Assembly (NCBI RefSeq): GCF_004365355.1
Contig: NZ_SODP01000002.1
Location: 739,838-803,837, forward strand
DNA length: 64,000 nucleotides
Source: Kribbella pratensis
GTDB taxonomy: Bacteria; Actinomycetota; Actinomycetes; Propionibacteriales; Kribbellaceae
Direction: 5' to 3'
Made by a program: the position numbers and the translations under genes. This document shows positions 7,673-15,537 of this stretch, in pieces (the first letter of the stretch is position 1; each line of letters opens with the position of its first letter). Under the pieces are notes generated by a model that saw only the letters and a list, made by a program, of their open reading frames with translations, did not search any database and was not told where the DNA came from.

Positions 7673-9052
7673 TCAGTTTCTCAGGTGGAGCCTGCGGGCG
7701 GCTTCGGCTATCGAGCCGGAGATCGACGGGTAGACGGTGAAGGATTGGGCTACCTGGTCGACGGTGAGACGGGCGGCCACAGCGAGCGAGATCGGGTGGA
7801 TGAGTTCGCTGGCTCGGGGCGCTACGACGACGCCGCCGACGACGATGCCGGTGTTGGGCAGGCAGAAGAGTTTGACGAAGCCGTCGCGGACGCCCTGCAT
7901 CTTGGCGCGGGCGTTGTCGGCCAGCGCGACCTTGACGACCATCGCGGTGCTGCCACCGGCGTCCACCACCGCCTGGGAGAGGCCGACCGTCGCGATCTCG
8001 GGCGCGGTGAAGACGTTCGCGGAGACCGTTGACTGGTCCAACGGTGCGACGGCGTCCCCGAGGGCGTGGGCCATCGCGATCCGGCCCTGCATCGAGGCCA
8101 CCGAGGCCAGCATGAGTACGCCGGTGCAGTCGCCGGCCGCGTAGACCCCGCGGGCGGTGGTCCGCGAGACCCGGTCGACCTTCACGAACCCGCCGTCGGT
8201 CAGCGACACGCCCGACTCGACCAAATTCATGTCGTCGGTGTTCGGCAACGATCCGACCGCGAGCAGCGCATGCGAACCCTCGACCTTCCGACCGTCGGTC
8301 AGGGTCACCACGACCCCGTCGCCCTGCCGTTTCACCGACTCGGCCCGCGACTTGCTCAGGACCGTCAGCCCGCGCCGCTTGAACACGTCCTCCAGCACCG
8401 CGGCCGCGTCCGCGTCCTCGCCCGGGAGCACCCGGTCCCGGGACGACACCAGGACGACGTCGCTGCCGAGTGCGTCGTACGCGCTGGCGAACTCCGCACC
8501 CGTGACGCCGGACCCGACCACGATCAGCCGCTCGGGCAGTTCCTGCAACTCGTAGACCTGCTCCCAGGTGAGGATCCGCTCGCCGTCGGGCTCCGAGCCC
8601 GTGAGGATGCGCGGCCTTGCCCCGGTAGCGATCAGGATCACATCGGCGTCCAGCCGCTCGTCGCCGACGACCACCGTCTCCGGCCCGTCGAGCCGGCCGC
8701 GGCCCCGGATGATCCGGACCTTGTCGCGGTCCAGCCGGCGCTCGATGCCCTCGGACTGGGCGGCCGCGAGCGCCTTGACCCGTTTGTTGACGACGGAGAG
8801 ATCGACACGCACGGAGTTGGCCGGATTGTCGTCACCGTCGTCGAGCCGCACTCCCAGCTCGCCGGCCTCCTCGACCTCGGTCATCACCTCCGCGGTGGCG
8901 ATCAAGGTCTTGCTCGGAACGGCGTCGGTGCGCACGCCGGAACCGCCGATCCCGTCGGAATCGACGACCGTCACCTCCCCGCCGAGTTGGGCGGCCGCAC
9001 TCGCCGCTTCGTACCCGCCAGGACCGCCACCGATGATCACAACTCGCGCCAC
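7673..9052 (-). CDS. lpdA: LpdA-type flavoprotein, NAD(P)H-quinone reductase lacking the redox cysteines
   Basis: 459-residue member of the flavoprotein disulfide-reductase fold. The FAD-binding GGGPGG is at 8-13, a second dinucleotide motif (GSGVTGAEFA) lies mid-protein, and a C-terminal dimerisation domain follows. The canonical redox disulfide GGTCVNxGCxPSK is replaced by GGSGVRTDAVPSK (36-48), so both cysteines are gone (Gly39, Ala44). The C-terminal His-Glu pair is replaced by YPSISGS. This matches the mycobacterial LpdA lineage, which reduces quinones rather than lipoamide. The GTG start at 9052 gives the normal N-terminus; upstream in-frame codons would add an unlikely 71 residues. Confidence 0.9.
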   Translation of the reverse strand: MARVVIIGGGPGGYEAASAAAQLGGEVTVVDSDGIGGSGVRTDAVPSKTLIATAEVMTEVEEAGELGVRLDDGDDNPANSVRVDLSVVNKRVKALAAAQSEGIERRLDRDKVRIIRGRGRLDGPETVVVGDERLDADVILIATGARPRILTGSEPDGERILTWEQVYELQELPERLIVVGSGVTGAEFASAYDALGSDVVLVSSRDRVLPGEDADAAAVLEDVFKRRGLTVLSKSRAESVKRQGDGVVVTLTDGRKVEGSHALLAVGSLPNTDDMNLVESGVSLTDGGFVKVDRVSRTTARGVYAAGDCTGVLMLASVASMQGRIAMAHALGDAVAPLDQSTVSANVFTAPEIATVGLSQAVVDAGGSTAMVVKVALADNARAKMQGVRDGFVKLFCLPNTGIVVGGVVVAPRASELIHPISLAVAARLTVDQVAQSFTVYPSISGSIAEAARRLHLRN

Positions 9053-9069
9053 AAGAGGCCATTGTTCCG

Positions 9070-9075
9070 TATCCT
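9070..9075 (+). promoter_or_regulatory. -10 hexamer TATCCT of a probable leaderless promoter
   Basis: TATCCT ends eight bases before the GTG at 9084, placing the transcription start at or next to the start codon. No ribosome-binding site is present. The -35 region would fall in the start of divergent lpdA and is not clear. Confidence 0.45.
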
Positions 9076-9083
9076 CTTTTTCC

Positions 9084-9545
9084 GTGACCCTGTACGCCGC
9101 GTTTGCGTCGAATCTGGACCCGAACCTGATGGCCGAGCGGTGCCCGTACTCCCCGCTGCGCGGGACCGGGTGGATCCACGGCTGGCGACTCACCTTCGGC
9201 GGCGAGGAGCTCGGCTGGGAGGGCTCGATGGCCACCGTGGTCGAGGACCCGTCCGACCCGGCCAACCAGGTCTTCGTCGCGCTGTACGACGTCCACCCGA
9301 AGGACGTCGAGCGCCTGGACGAATGGGAGTGGATCGACCAGAACGTCTACAGCAAGATCCAGGTCCGGGTGCAGACCCTGGACGGCGAGCAGCTGGCCTG
9401 GATGTACGTGCTGAACGCCTACGAGGGCGGCCTGCCCTCCGCCCGCTACCTGGGCATCCTCGCCGAGGCCGCCGAGGCCGCCGGCGCCCCGGACGACTAC
9501 GTGGCGGACCTGCGTTCCCGCCCCTGTCAGTCGTCGGGTCATTAG
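9084..9545 (+). CDS. Gamma-glutamylcyclotransferase-like protein
   Basis: 153 residues. The start LYAAFASNLDP matches the YGSNL-type signature of the GGCT/AIG2 fold, whose enzymes release 5-oxoproline from gamma-glutamyl amines. Later parts (FVALYDVHPKDVERLDEWEW, VLNAYEGGLPSARYLGIL) also fit the fold. The GTG at 9084 is chosen because it begins the first beta strand and follows a -10 hexamer at the leaderless distance. It is divergent from lpdA with a 31-bp gap, an arrangement I recall from mycobacteria. Natural substrate unknown. Confidence 0.8.
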   Translation: MTLYAAFASNLDPNLMAERCPYSPLRGTGWIHGWRLTFGGEELGWEGSMATVVEDPSDPANQVFVALYDVHPKDVERLDEWEWIDQNVYSKIQVRVQTLDGEQLAWMYVLNAYEGGLPSARYLGILAEAAEAAGAPDDYVADLRSRPCQSSGH

Positions 9546-9548
9546 AGT
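9543..9548 (+). promoter_or_regulatory. -10 hexamer TAGAGT of a probable leaderless promoter
   Basis: TAGAGT is followed by seven bases and then the GTG at 9556; no Shine-Dalgarno sequence is present. The hexamer overlaps the stop codon of the upstream gene, so the mutase may have its own leaderless transcript. Confidence 0.5.
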
Positions 9549-9555
9549 TCGCAAT

Positions 9556-11190
9556 GTGACCGTAGATCTGAAGGCCGCCGCAGACGCCTGGCTGAGCGAA
9601 GACCCCGACCCCGACACCCGCGCCGAGCTGCGGGCGCTGCTGGATTCCGGGGACACCACCGAGCTGGCCGACCGCTTCGCCGGCACGCTCGAGTTCGGTA
9701 CGGCGGGCCTCCGCGGAGCCGTCGGCGCCGGACCGAACCGGATGAACCGGGTCGTGGTGATCCGCGCCGCCGCCGGACTCGCGGCGTACCTGAAGGCCAA
9801 GGGGCTCACCGACGGACCGGTCCTGATCGGGTACGACGCGCGCCACAAGTCGGACGTGTTCGCGCAGGACACCGCCGCCGTGATCCGCGGCGCGGGGCTG
9901 GACGCCGTACTGCTGGACCGCCCGACGCCGACCCCGGTGATCGCCTTCGGCATCAATCACCTGCACGCGGTGGCGGGCGTGGTCGTGACCGCGTCGCACA
10001 ACCCGCCGCAGGACAACGGCTACAAGGTCTACCTGGGCGACGGCTCGCAGATCGTGCCGCCTGCCGACGCGGAGATCGCGGCCGCCATCGCCGCGGTCGG
10101 CCCGCTGGCCGAGGTGCCGCGTGGCGACGACTGGCAGACCGCCGGCGACGACCTCCTGAACGCGTACCTGGACCGCATCGCCGACCTGGTGCCGGCGGAT
10201 GCGCCGCGCGAGCTGAACGTCGCCTACACGCCGCTGCACGGCGTCGGGCGGACCCTCGTCGAGGCAGCCGTCGCCCGCGCGGGGTTCGCCGCACCGCAGG
10301 TGGTGGCGTCCCAGGCCGACCCGGACCCCGACTTCCCGACCGTCGCGTTCCCGAACCCGGAGGAGCCGGGCGCGATCGACGCGGCGCTGGAGCTGGCCCG
10401 CTCGATCGGCGCGGACATCGCGGTCGCGAACGACCCGGACGCGGACCGGTGCGCGGTCGCCATCCCCGATCCGCAGAGCCAGAATGGCTGGCGGATGCTG
10501 CGCGGTGACGAGCTCGGCGCGCTGCTCGGCGAGTTCCTGCTGGCGCCGCGGCCGGACGGGGTCGCCGCGTGCTCGATCGTGTCGTCGTCGCTGCTCGGCA
10601 AGATCGCCGCGTCGTACGGCGTCCGGTACGTCGAGACGCTGACCGGGTTCAAGTGGATCGGACGGGTGCCGGACCTGGTGTTCGGGTACGAGGAGGCACT
10701 CGGGTACTGCGTCGATCCGGCGGCCGTGAAGGACAAGGACGGCGTATCGACGCTGGTCCGCGTTCTGCAGCTGGCCGCGCAGGCGAAGGCCGCCGGGCGC
10801 ACGTTGCAGGATCTGCTGGACGATCTCGCGGTCAAGCACGGCCTGCACGCGACCGACCAGCTGTCGGTGCGGGTCGACGACCTGTCGCTCATCGCTCAGG
10901 CAATGGAACGGCTTCGCGCCACGCCGCCCACGAGACTGGGCGACTACACCGTCGAACGGATCGACGACCTGAGCCAGGGGTCCGCATCACTGCCCCCGAC
11001 GGACGGCCTGCGGTACACGCTGTCCGAGGGGGCCCGCGTCGTCGTCCGGCCGTCCGGCACGGAGCCGAAGCTCAAGTGCTACCTGGAAGTGGTCGTGCCG
11101 GTCAGCACGGATGTCGCTGATGCTCGGCGCCGGGCAGGCGAGAACCTGTCCGGCATCAAGCAGACCCTGTCGGCCGCGCTGGGGATCTAG
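9556..11190 (+). CDS. Phosphosugar mutase (phosphoglucomutase/phosphomannomutase family)
   Basis: 544-residue alpha-D-phosphohexomutase with all four domains. The phosphoserine is Ser147 in TASHNPP, the magnesium loop is NDPDADRCAV, the sugar loop GYEEALGYC, and the C-terminal phosphate-binding loop RPSGTEPKLKCY. Family members move phosphate between C1 and C6 of hexoses or C1 and C5 of pentoses. Because the window encodes deoA and deoC but no DeoB, this protein may act as the phosphopentomutase of nucleoside catabolism; the mycobacterial homologue pmmB also lies near deo genes (from memory). Start GTG 9556 is supported by the -10 hexamer. Confidence 0.92.
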   Translation: MTVDLKAAADAWLSEDPDPDTRAELRALLDSGDTTELADRFAGTLEFGTAGLRGAVGAGPNRMNRVVVIRAAAGLAAYLKAKGLTDGPVLIGYDARHKSDVFAQDTAAVIRGAGLDAVLLDRPTPTPVIAFGINHLHAVAGVVVTASHNPPQDNGYKVYLGDGSQIVPPADAEIAAAIAAVGPLAEVPRGDDWQTAGDDLLNAYLDRIADLVPADAPRELNVAYTPLHGVGRTLVEAAVARAGFAAPQVVASQADPDPDFPTVAFPNPEEPGAIDAALELARSIGADIAVANDPDADRCAVAIPDPQSQNGWRMLRGDELGALLGEFLLAPRPDGVAACSIVSSSLLGKIAASYGVRYVETLTGFKWIGRVPDLVFGYEEALGYCVDPAAVKDKDGVSTLVRVLQLAAQAKAAGRTLQDLLDDLAVKHGLHATDQLSVRVDDLSLIAQAMERLRATPPTRLGDYTVERIDDLSQGSASLPPTDGLRYTLSEGARVVVRPSGTEPKLKCYLEVVVPVSTDVADARRRAGENLSGIKQTLSAALGI

Positions 11191-11191
11191 C

Positions 11192-11225
11192 CGCTGGGGA
11201 GCACCTGGCGGGTGGCTCCCCGGCG
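11192..11225. terminator. Bidirectional hairpin terminator between convergent genes
   Basis: Bases 11192-11202 (CGCTGGGGAGC) pair with 11215-11225 (GCTCCCCGGCG) through 11 pairs including one G-T, with a 12-nt loop. It fills the gap between the mutase and the convergent gene ending at 11226, so it can end both transcripts. No clear U-tract. Confidence 0.6.
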
Positions 11226-11675
11226 TCAGCGTGCGGCTGCGGCGGCTTCGGCTTCCTCGGTGCGCAGGGAGCTCTGCAGCGACGAGTGCAGGATGCGGAG
11301 CGTGCTGGTGGACTGCATCAGCGCGTCCCGCTCGTCCGGGTTGCGGTTGGCGAGGGCGGTGATCTCGTTGATGCTGGCCTCGATCCGGGCGATCCGGTCG
11401 GCGACCGAACCCTCCTGGCTGCTGGCCTTGCGGATCGCGTCGGACGTGACCGTCCAGACGTCTTCCTTGTCGTTGGTCCGCCGCGACATGTCCACCATCT
11501 GGCTCAGCGCCGCGAGGTCGTGGTCGACCTGGGTGCGCTCCACCGGTGAGGTGATGCCGGTCGTCGCCTGCCGGAGCCGGGTGACGTGCCCGGACAGCTC
11601 CGACCAGGTGGAACGACCGCTCTTGATCTTGTCCAGCACCTTGGCGTACTCGGTGTTGAACTCGTCGTAGTTCAC
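11226..11675 (-). CDS. Hypothetical helical protein, 149 residues
   Basis: Not recognised. The predicted product is charged, almost entirely helical and lacks cysteines in the retained part; segments such as FNTEYAKVLDKIKSG, WSELSGHVTRLRQATTGI and VADRIARIEASINEITALA look like a coiled-coil bundle. The C-terminus is alanine-rich. I choose the GTG at 11675 because AAGGA lies just upstream and the longer form would add 36 atypical residues. It is a single gene between two terminators and would be cytoplasmic. Confidence 0.65.
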   Translation of the reverse strand: MNYDEFNTEYAKVLDKIKSGRSTWSELSGHVTRLRQATTGITSPVERTQVDHDLAALSQMVDMSRRTNDKEDVWTVTSDAIRKASSQEGSVADRIARIEASINEITALANRNPDERDALMQSTSTLRILHSSLQSSLRTEEAEAAAAAR

Positions 11676-11746
11676 TGTCCTTGACTCCTGCCGTTCGAGG
11701 CTCGACTCAGAAACTCTAGGGCGTCCGCACCCGAAACAAGTAACCA

Positions 11747-11763
11747 CACGATCGCAGATCGTG
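11747..11763. promoter_or_regulatory. Perfect 7-3-7 inverted repeat, candidate operator
   Basis: CACGATC-GCA-GATCGTG lies about 75 bp upstream of the gene at 11675 and downstream of the protease gene. On the minus strand TTGTTT and TAGAGT with a 15-bp spacer lie between it and the gene, so the repeat would sit just upstream of a -35 box. Regulator unknown. Confidence 0.35.
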
Positions 11764-11783
11764 CGGGTGTCGCCAAAACGCAA

Positions 11784-11819
11784 CAGCCGCCCGGTACGGC
11801 AACGCGTACCAGGCGGCTG
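11784..11819 (-). terminator. Rho-independent terminator of the secreted protease gene
   Basis: CAGCCGCC (11784-11791) pairs with GGCGGCTG (11812-11819), continued inside by GGTACG/CGTACC around a 6-nt loop, with a single mismatch. On the minus strand a T-rich stretch (GCGTTTTGG) follows, and the protease stop codon is 25 bases upstream. Confidence 0.75.
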
Positions 11820-11843
11820 AGTTACGTCGGAATCGCGGCGAGA

Positions 11844-12794
11844 TCAGGCGACGTACGCCGAGCTCGCGTTGAAGGTGTTGCAGTTGCCCGCGACCGTGTA
11901 GCTGTGCCGCGCGTTGAAGCCGGCGGTCACCCAGAAGGCGTGGTTCTTGATCGAACCGTGGTCCCGCACGCCGCCCGGCTGGTCGCCGCTGTTGCTGATC
12001 ACCCAGTTGTACTGGGTCATGAAGCCGCCGCTGAACGGGTAGTTGCGCTTGTTCGCGCCGTCCACAGCACCGCCGAGGCAGGACGCCTGCAGCTCACGAC
12101 GACGGCTCTCCTCGAGCTGCGCCGCGTAGGTGCTGAAGGCCCGCTGCCGCGCCCAGGACGCGTTCAGGATGCCGGTGAGCCACTGGACGTGGTGACCGTA
12201 CTCGTGCGACAGCGTGAACGTCGCGTACGCCCGTGCCATCGTCGGGCTCTGCGCCCAGTAGTTCATGATCACGTACGCCGGGACGTAGATGTAGCCGTTG
12301 TCGACACCGCAGAAGAACGCAGTACCACCGGTGACCACGCCACACTTCGAGTTGACCGCGCTCGAGTTGTGGACGACCAGCTTCGGAGCAACCTTGTACG
12401 CCGCGCCGGCCTGCTTCAGCGGCAGGGCCCAGGAGCCGTAGAGGCACTTGTAGAGGTTGTTCTCATAGGCGACGACTCCCGCGAACGTGCGCAGCGAGAC
12501 GTTGAGCTCCTTGCAGTTCGACGTGGGGATCGCGCCGGTCTTGTACAGCTTGTTGTAACGCACGACGTTCGTCAGCGACGACTTCGTGGTGAGTCCGTCT
12601 CCAGCCGGCGGCGGACCGGCCACCAGACCCGTGCCGATCTCGATCGGCTTCGTGTCGGCGGCCTGCGTGGCGGCAGTCGTCGTCGTGCTGGAGGTCTGCG
12701 CGGCCTGGGCGTTGGGCAGCGCCAGCGCGGCGAAGCCGGCCAGGGCACCGACCGTGGCCACGCCACGCAGGGTGATGCGGGAGAGGTTGACCAT
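11844..12794 (-). CDS. Secreted zinc metallopeptidase (HEYGH type)
   Basis: 316 residues with a classical signal peptide (about 1-32: short basic start, then a hydrophobic core ending ANAQA-like at PNAQAAQ). The zinc motif HEYGHHVQWL begins at His197, and several cysteines suggest disulfides in the exported protein. It resembles the putative neutral zinc metallopeptidases of actinobacteria (YpfJ-like), whose substrates are mostly unknown. The ATG at 12794 has GGAG five bases upstream. A strong terminator follows the stop. Conserved blocks FCGVDNGYIYVPA and YAAQLEESRRREL fit the family; the glutamate in the latter may be the third zinc ligand (inference). Confidence 0.85.
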   Translation of the reverse strand: MVNLSRITLRGVATVGALAGFAALALPNAQAAQTSSTTTTAATQAADTKPIEIGTGLVAGPPPAGDGLTTKSSLTNVVRYNKLYKTGAIPTSNCKELNVSLRTFAGVVAYENNLYKCLYGSWALPLKQAGAAYKVAPKLVVHNSSAVNSKCGVVTGGTAFFCGVDNGYIYVPAYVIMNYWAQSPTMARAYATFTLSHEYGHHVQWLTGILNASWARQRAFSTYAAQLEESRRRELQASCLGGAVDGANKRNYPFSGGFMTQYNWVISNSGDQPGGVRDHGSIKNHAFWVTAGFNARHSYTVAGNCNTFNASSAYVA

Positions 12795-12906
12795 GAGCTC
12801 CACTCTCGATGTGTCTAGGGACCTGTCGGACCAATCCTGGGGTGCACAGGGGTTCACCCGAGCTTGAACACGGGCTCTGACGCGGCGATTCGCGCCACAG
12901 TTCCCC

Positions 12907-13803
12907 TCACTGGCCCAGTTTTCCGCCCAGGAATCGCAACTGGTCAGGGAGCATACGCCGCCAGTAACCAGGGGTGTGGGCCCCGGCCTGCTGTCCGCCG
13001 GCCGCGTGCAGTTGCTCGCGCAGCTCGTGCGCGGCCGGTGCGAACGGATCGTCCCGGCCGCAGTCGATGCGGACAGCAACATCGCGGAAGCCGACCGGCC
13101 GGCCGAACACCTGGCTCTGGTCGAAGTCCTCGGGCCCGTCGAACGCTCCGGGCTGTACTTCGTCGTACTCGCGGTAGAGCGCCGGGCTGAGGGCCCCGAC
13201 CGCGACCGCTCGCGAACCCGGCCGGACCCGTCGCTGCCAGTACTGCAAAGCCACCCAGAGCAGGGCTCCGTACCCACCCATCGACCAGCCGAGGACGCCG
13301 TACCGACCGGTGCGCAGACCGCGATCGGCCAACAGGGGAAGGAATTCCTGGTCCAGCATGAAGCCGGGATCGTTGCCGTCGGCCCGTCGGTGCCAGTAGC
13401 TGTTCGGGCCGCCGTCGACGGTCGCGAGCGCGAAGGCCGGCGTACCCGCCCGGACCGTCGCGGTCAGGTACCGGTCGATGCCGAGGTCGTTGATCGCCGA
13501 TGTGTGGTCGCCCCCACGACCGTGCAGGACGAGTACGACGGGCAGGGTCACCGAGGCGTCGTACCCGTCCGGATAGATGATGCTGTAGCCGACCTCGGTA
13601 CGGCGGCCGAAGGAGTTGAAGCTGCCCGATACCACCGGACCGGCAGGCACATCGGGTACGACGCCGTCCGGGCCGGTGAGGCCGAGCGCCTCGTGCAGCC
13701 GCGCCCGGCCGGGAATCGCGCCGGTCTCGAGAGCCGCTACCCCGGCGACTCCGACCATCCCCGCCGCGACCGCCGTGCGGAGAAGGACGCGACGACCGAG
13801 CAC
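12907..13803 (-). CDS. Exported alpha/beta-hydrolase esterase (esterase D / antigen 85-like fold)
   Basis: 298 residues. The N-terminus GRRVLLRTAVAAGMVGVAG is a twin-arginine-like signal. The nucleophile elbow is GWSMGG (Ser174), the oxyanion strand VLVLHGRGGDH precedes it, and Asp (IDCGRDDPF) and His (AHTPGYW) near the C-terminus complete the triad. The fold matches putative esterases that include acetylxylan esterases, S-formylglutathione hydrolase and mycolyltransferases, so the substrate is open. Its start is two bases from the stop of the PH-like gene at 13806, so both belong to one leftward unit. Confidence 0.82.
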   Translation of the reverse strand: MLGRRVLLRTAVAAGMVGVAGVAALETGAIPGRARLHEALGLTGPDGVVPDVPAGPVVSGSFNSFGRRTEVGYSIIYPDGYDASVTLPVVLVLHGRGGDHTSAINDLGIDRYLTATVRAGTPAFALATVDGGPNSYWHRRADGNDPGFMLDQEFLPLLADRGLRTGRYGVLGWSMGGYGALLWVALQYWQRRVRPGSRAVAVGALSPALYREYDEVQPGAFDGPEDFDQSQVFGRPVGFRDVAVRIDCGRDDPFAPAAHELREQLHAAGGQQAGAHTPGYWRRMLPDQLRFLGGKLGQ

Positions 13804-13805
13804 GC

Positions 13806-14399
13806 TCAGCGGGCCAGCGCGGCCACGATCGCGACCACGGCGAGGACTCCGATCGCGATCAGCTCGGGCTTGGCCCAGCTGGTGATCACCTCACCTCGCG
13901 ACTGCTCGGAGTACTGGCCCTGCAGGGTCTCGATCCGGTTGACCACGAAGTCGGCCTTGGACAGGGAGTTGTCCGCCGCCAGCTTCCGGCCGCCGACACG
14001 CTGCTTGCGAAGGTCGCGCATGATCAGTTGGACGCCGGGCGCGCGGAAACGGTTCTCCTCGGTGTGCACCCGGAGGATGTCGGTCACATCGGCGCCGGTC
14101 ACCTCCGACCACGGGATCAGGCGATCGCGCAGATGGTTACGCAGCAGTAGATTCTGGGGGCTGAGCGTCACCGACGGCCGCATCAGGCCGACGTACGCGA
14201 GCACCATGAAGATCGCGATGATGCAGCCGACCAGCAGCCCGGTGGCGGTCCGCCACTCCAGGGCCACGTCGATCAGGCCGAGGACCCCGATCACCAGGAC
14301 GATGGCCCCGGTGATCCGGTTCGACGCAGACAGGTACTGCTCGCTCTCGGGCGACTTCGACTTCACCGGGACAAAGTAACTGGCTGTCGGGAACGGCAC
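13806..14399 (-). CDS. PH-like domain membrane protein
   Basis: 197 residues with two membrane helices near the N-terminus (about 29-46 and 54-73), a cytoplasmic bacterial PH-like region (75-150, with VTLSPQNLLLRNHLRDRLIPWSEV) and a C-terminal membrane helix (178-196). This architecture is common in actinobacteria and has no defined function. The start is the GTG at 14399; no ribosome-binding site is visible because the base of the large hairpin begins at the next base (14400). A GTG 33 bases further in is an alternative start. Probably co-transcribed with the esterase. Confidence 0.75.
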   Translation of the reverse strand: MPFPTASYFVPVKSKSPESEQYLSASNRITGAIVLVIGVLGLIDVALEWRTATGLLVGCIIAIFMVLAYVGLMRPSVTLSPQNLLLRNHLRDRLIPWSEVTGADVTDILRVHTEENRFRAPGVQLIMRDLRKQRVGGRKLAADNSLSKADFVVNRIETLQGQYSEQSRGEVITSWAKPELIAIGVLAVVAIVAALAR

Positions 14400-14564
14400 T
14401 AGCCGTGGGCGGTGGTCCCGCGCCGTAGCGAGCAGGTGCTCGGTGCGGTAGCTCGGCGTGCGGGAGGGAAGGCCTCGATGTGGTTCATCGTGGCCTTTCC
14501 TCCCGTGCGCCGAGGTGCCGTGCCGAGTGCCGCGCAGTAGGCGCGGGGCCGCCGCCCACGGCTA
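14400..14564 (+). repeat. 165-nt imperfect palindrome forming one long hairpin
   Basis: The left arm (14400-14480) and right arm (14486-14564) fold back around a 5-nt loop (TGGTT, 14481-14485). Pairing by hand gives 57 Watson-Crick pairs, 8 G-T pairs, two single mismatches and one 14/12-nt internal loop (14425-14438 opposite 14528-14539). Longest runs: 13 pairs at the base, then CCCGCGCC, CTCGGCG and CGGGAGG. All eight G-T pairs are pairable only if the plus strand is the RNA. It fills nearly the whole gap between the PH-like gene and deoC. It could be a structured RNA, a fold-back element or a DNA cruciform. Confidence 0.8.
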
Positions 14565-14568
14565 GACT
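14563..14568 (+). promoter_or_regulatory. -10 hexamer TAGACT of the probable leaderless deoC promoter
   Basis: TAGACT, seven bases, then the GTG of deoC at 14576; no ribosome-binding site. The hexamer overlaps the last two bases of the large hairpin, so DNA or RNA structure there could affect deoC transcription. Confidence 0.5.
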
Positions 14569-14575
14569 GCCCAAG

Positions 14576-15532
14576 GTGACCACACTCGACAGCGGCGTCG
14601 ACAGCCTGGCCGACGTGACCTCGTCCGAGGACCGGCTGCGCCGGTTCCTGCTCGGACTGCCGGGCGTCGACCAGGTCGGCGCCGAGGCCCGGGCCGCCAC
14701 CCTGGGCACCCGGTCGATCAAGACCACCGCCAAGGCCTACGCACTCGACCTGGCGATCTCGATGATCGACCTGACCACGCTGGAGGGCCAGGACACTCCC
14801 GGCAAGGTGCGGGCCCTGTGTGCGAAGGCGAAACGGCCCGACCCGGCCGACCCGACCGCTCCGCAGGTCGCCGCCGTCTGTGTCTATCCGGACCTGGTCG
14901 CCACCGCGAAGCACGAGCTGAAGGGCTCCGGGATCAACGTCGCGAGTGTCGCGACCGCCTTCCCCAGCGGGCGTTCCAGCCTCGCGATCAAGGTCCAGGA
15001 CACCAAGGACGCAGTCGCGGCGGGCGCCGACGAGGTCGACATGGTGATCGACCGCGGCGCCTTCCTCTCGGGGCGTTACGGTCTGGTCTTCGACGAGATC
15101 ACCGCGATCCGCGAGGCCGCCGGCGACGCGCACCTGAAGGTGATCCTGGAGACCGGCGAACTGGTCACCTACGACAACGTGCGCCGGGCGTCCTGGCTGG
15201 CGATGCTGGCCGGCGCCGACTTCATCAAGACCTCCACCGGCAAGGTGTCCCCGGCCGCGACGCTGCCGGTGACGCTGGTGATGCTGGAGGCGGTCCGCGA
15301 CTACCACGAGGCCACCGGGCTGCGCATCGGCGTCAAGCCGGCCGGCGGGATCCGGACGGCGAAGGACGCGATCAAGTACCTGGTCACGGTCAACGAGACC
15401 GCCGGGCCGGACTGGCTGGACCCGGAGCTGTTCCGTTTCGGGGCCTCCAGCCTGCTGAACGACCTGCTGATGCAACGCACCAAGCTGGCCACCGGGCACT
15501 ACCCGGGCCCCGACTACTTCACCTTGGACTGA
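14576..15532 (+). CDS. deoC: Deoxyribose-phosphate aldolase
   Basis: 318-residue class I aldolase that cleaves 2-deoxyribose-5-phosphate to acetaldehyde and glyceraldehyde-3-phosphate. The Schiff-base lysine is Lys218 in DFIKTSTGK, and the second active-site lysine lies in GVKPAGGI. VCVYPDLV and GADEVDMVIDRGAFLSG are family blocks. The length suits the longer actinobacterial form. It is followed six bases later by an aldehyde dehydrogenase that could oxidise the acetaldehyde. Start chosen at GTG 14576 because of the -10 hexamer and because upstream codons translate the hairpin. Confidence 0.94.
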   Translation: MTTLDSGVDSLADVTSSEDRLRRFLLGLPGVDQVGAEARAATLGTRSIKTTAKAYALDLAISMIDLTTLEGQDTPGKVRALCAKAKRPDPADPTAPQVAAVCVYPDLVATAKHELKGSGINVASVATAFPSGRSSLAIKVQDTKDAVAAGADEVDMVIDRGAFLSGRYGLVFDEITAIREAAGDAHLKVILETGELVTYDNVRRASWLAMLAGADFIKTSTGKVSPAATLPVTLVMLEAVRDYHEATGLRIGVKPAGGIRTAKDAIKYLVTVNETAGPDWLDPELFRFGASSLLNDLLMQRTKLATGHYPGPDYFTLD

Positions 15533-15537
15533 CAGGC

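Noticed and set aside
8066..9559. 497-codon plus-strand open frame antisense to lpdA
   Set aside because: Composition is that of an antisense frame (His/Arg/Asp-rich, no motif), whereas lpdA on the other strand has full family motifs.
14400..14564. Hairpin as an ordinary terminator
   Set aside because: It lies between two divergent genes, so no transcript is expected to end there, and it is far longer than a terminator.
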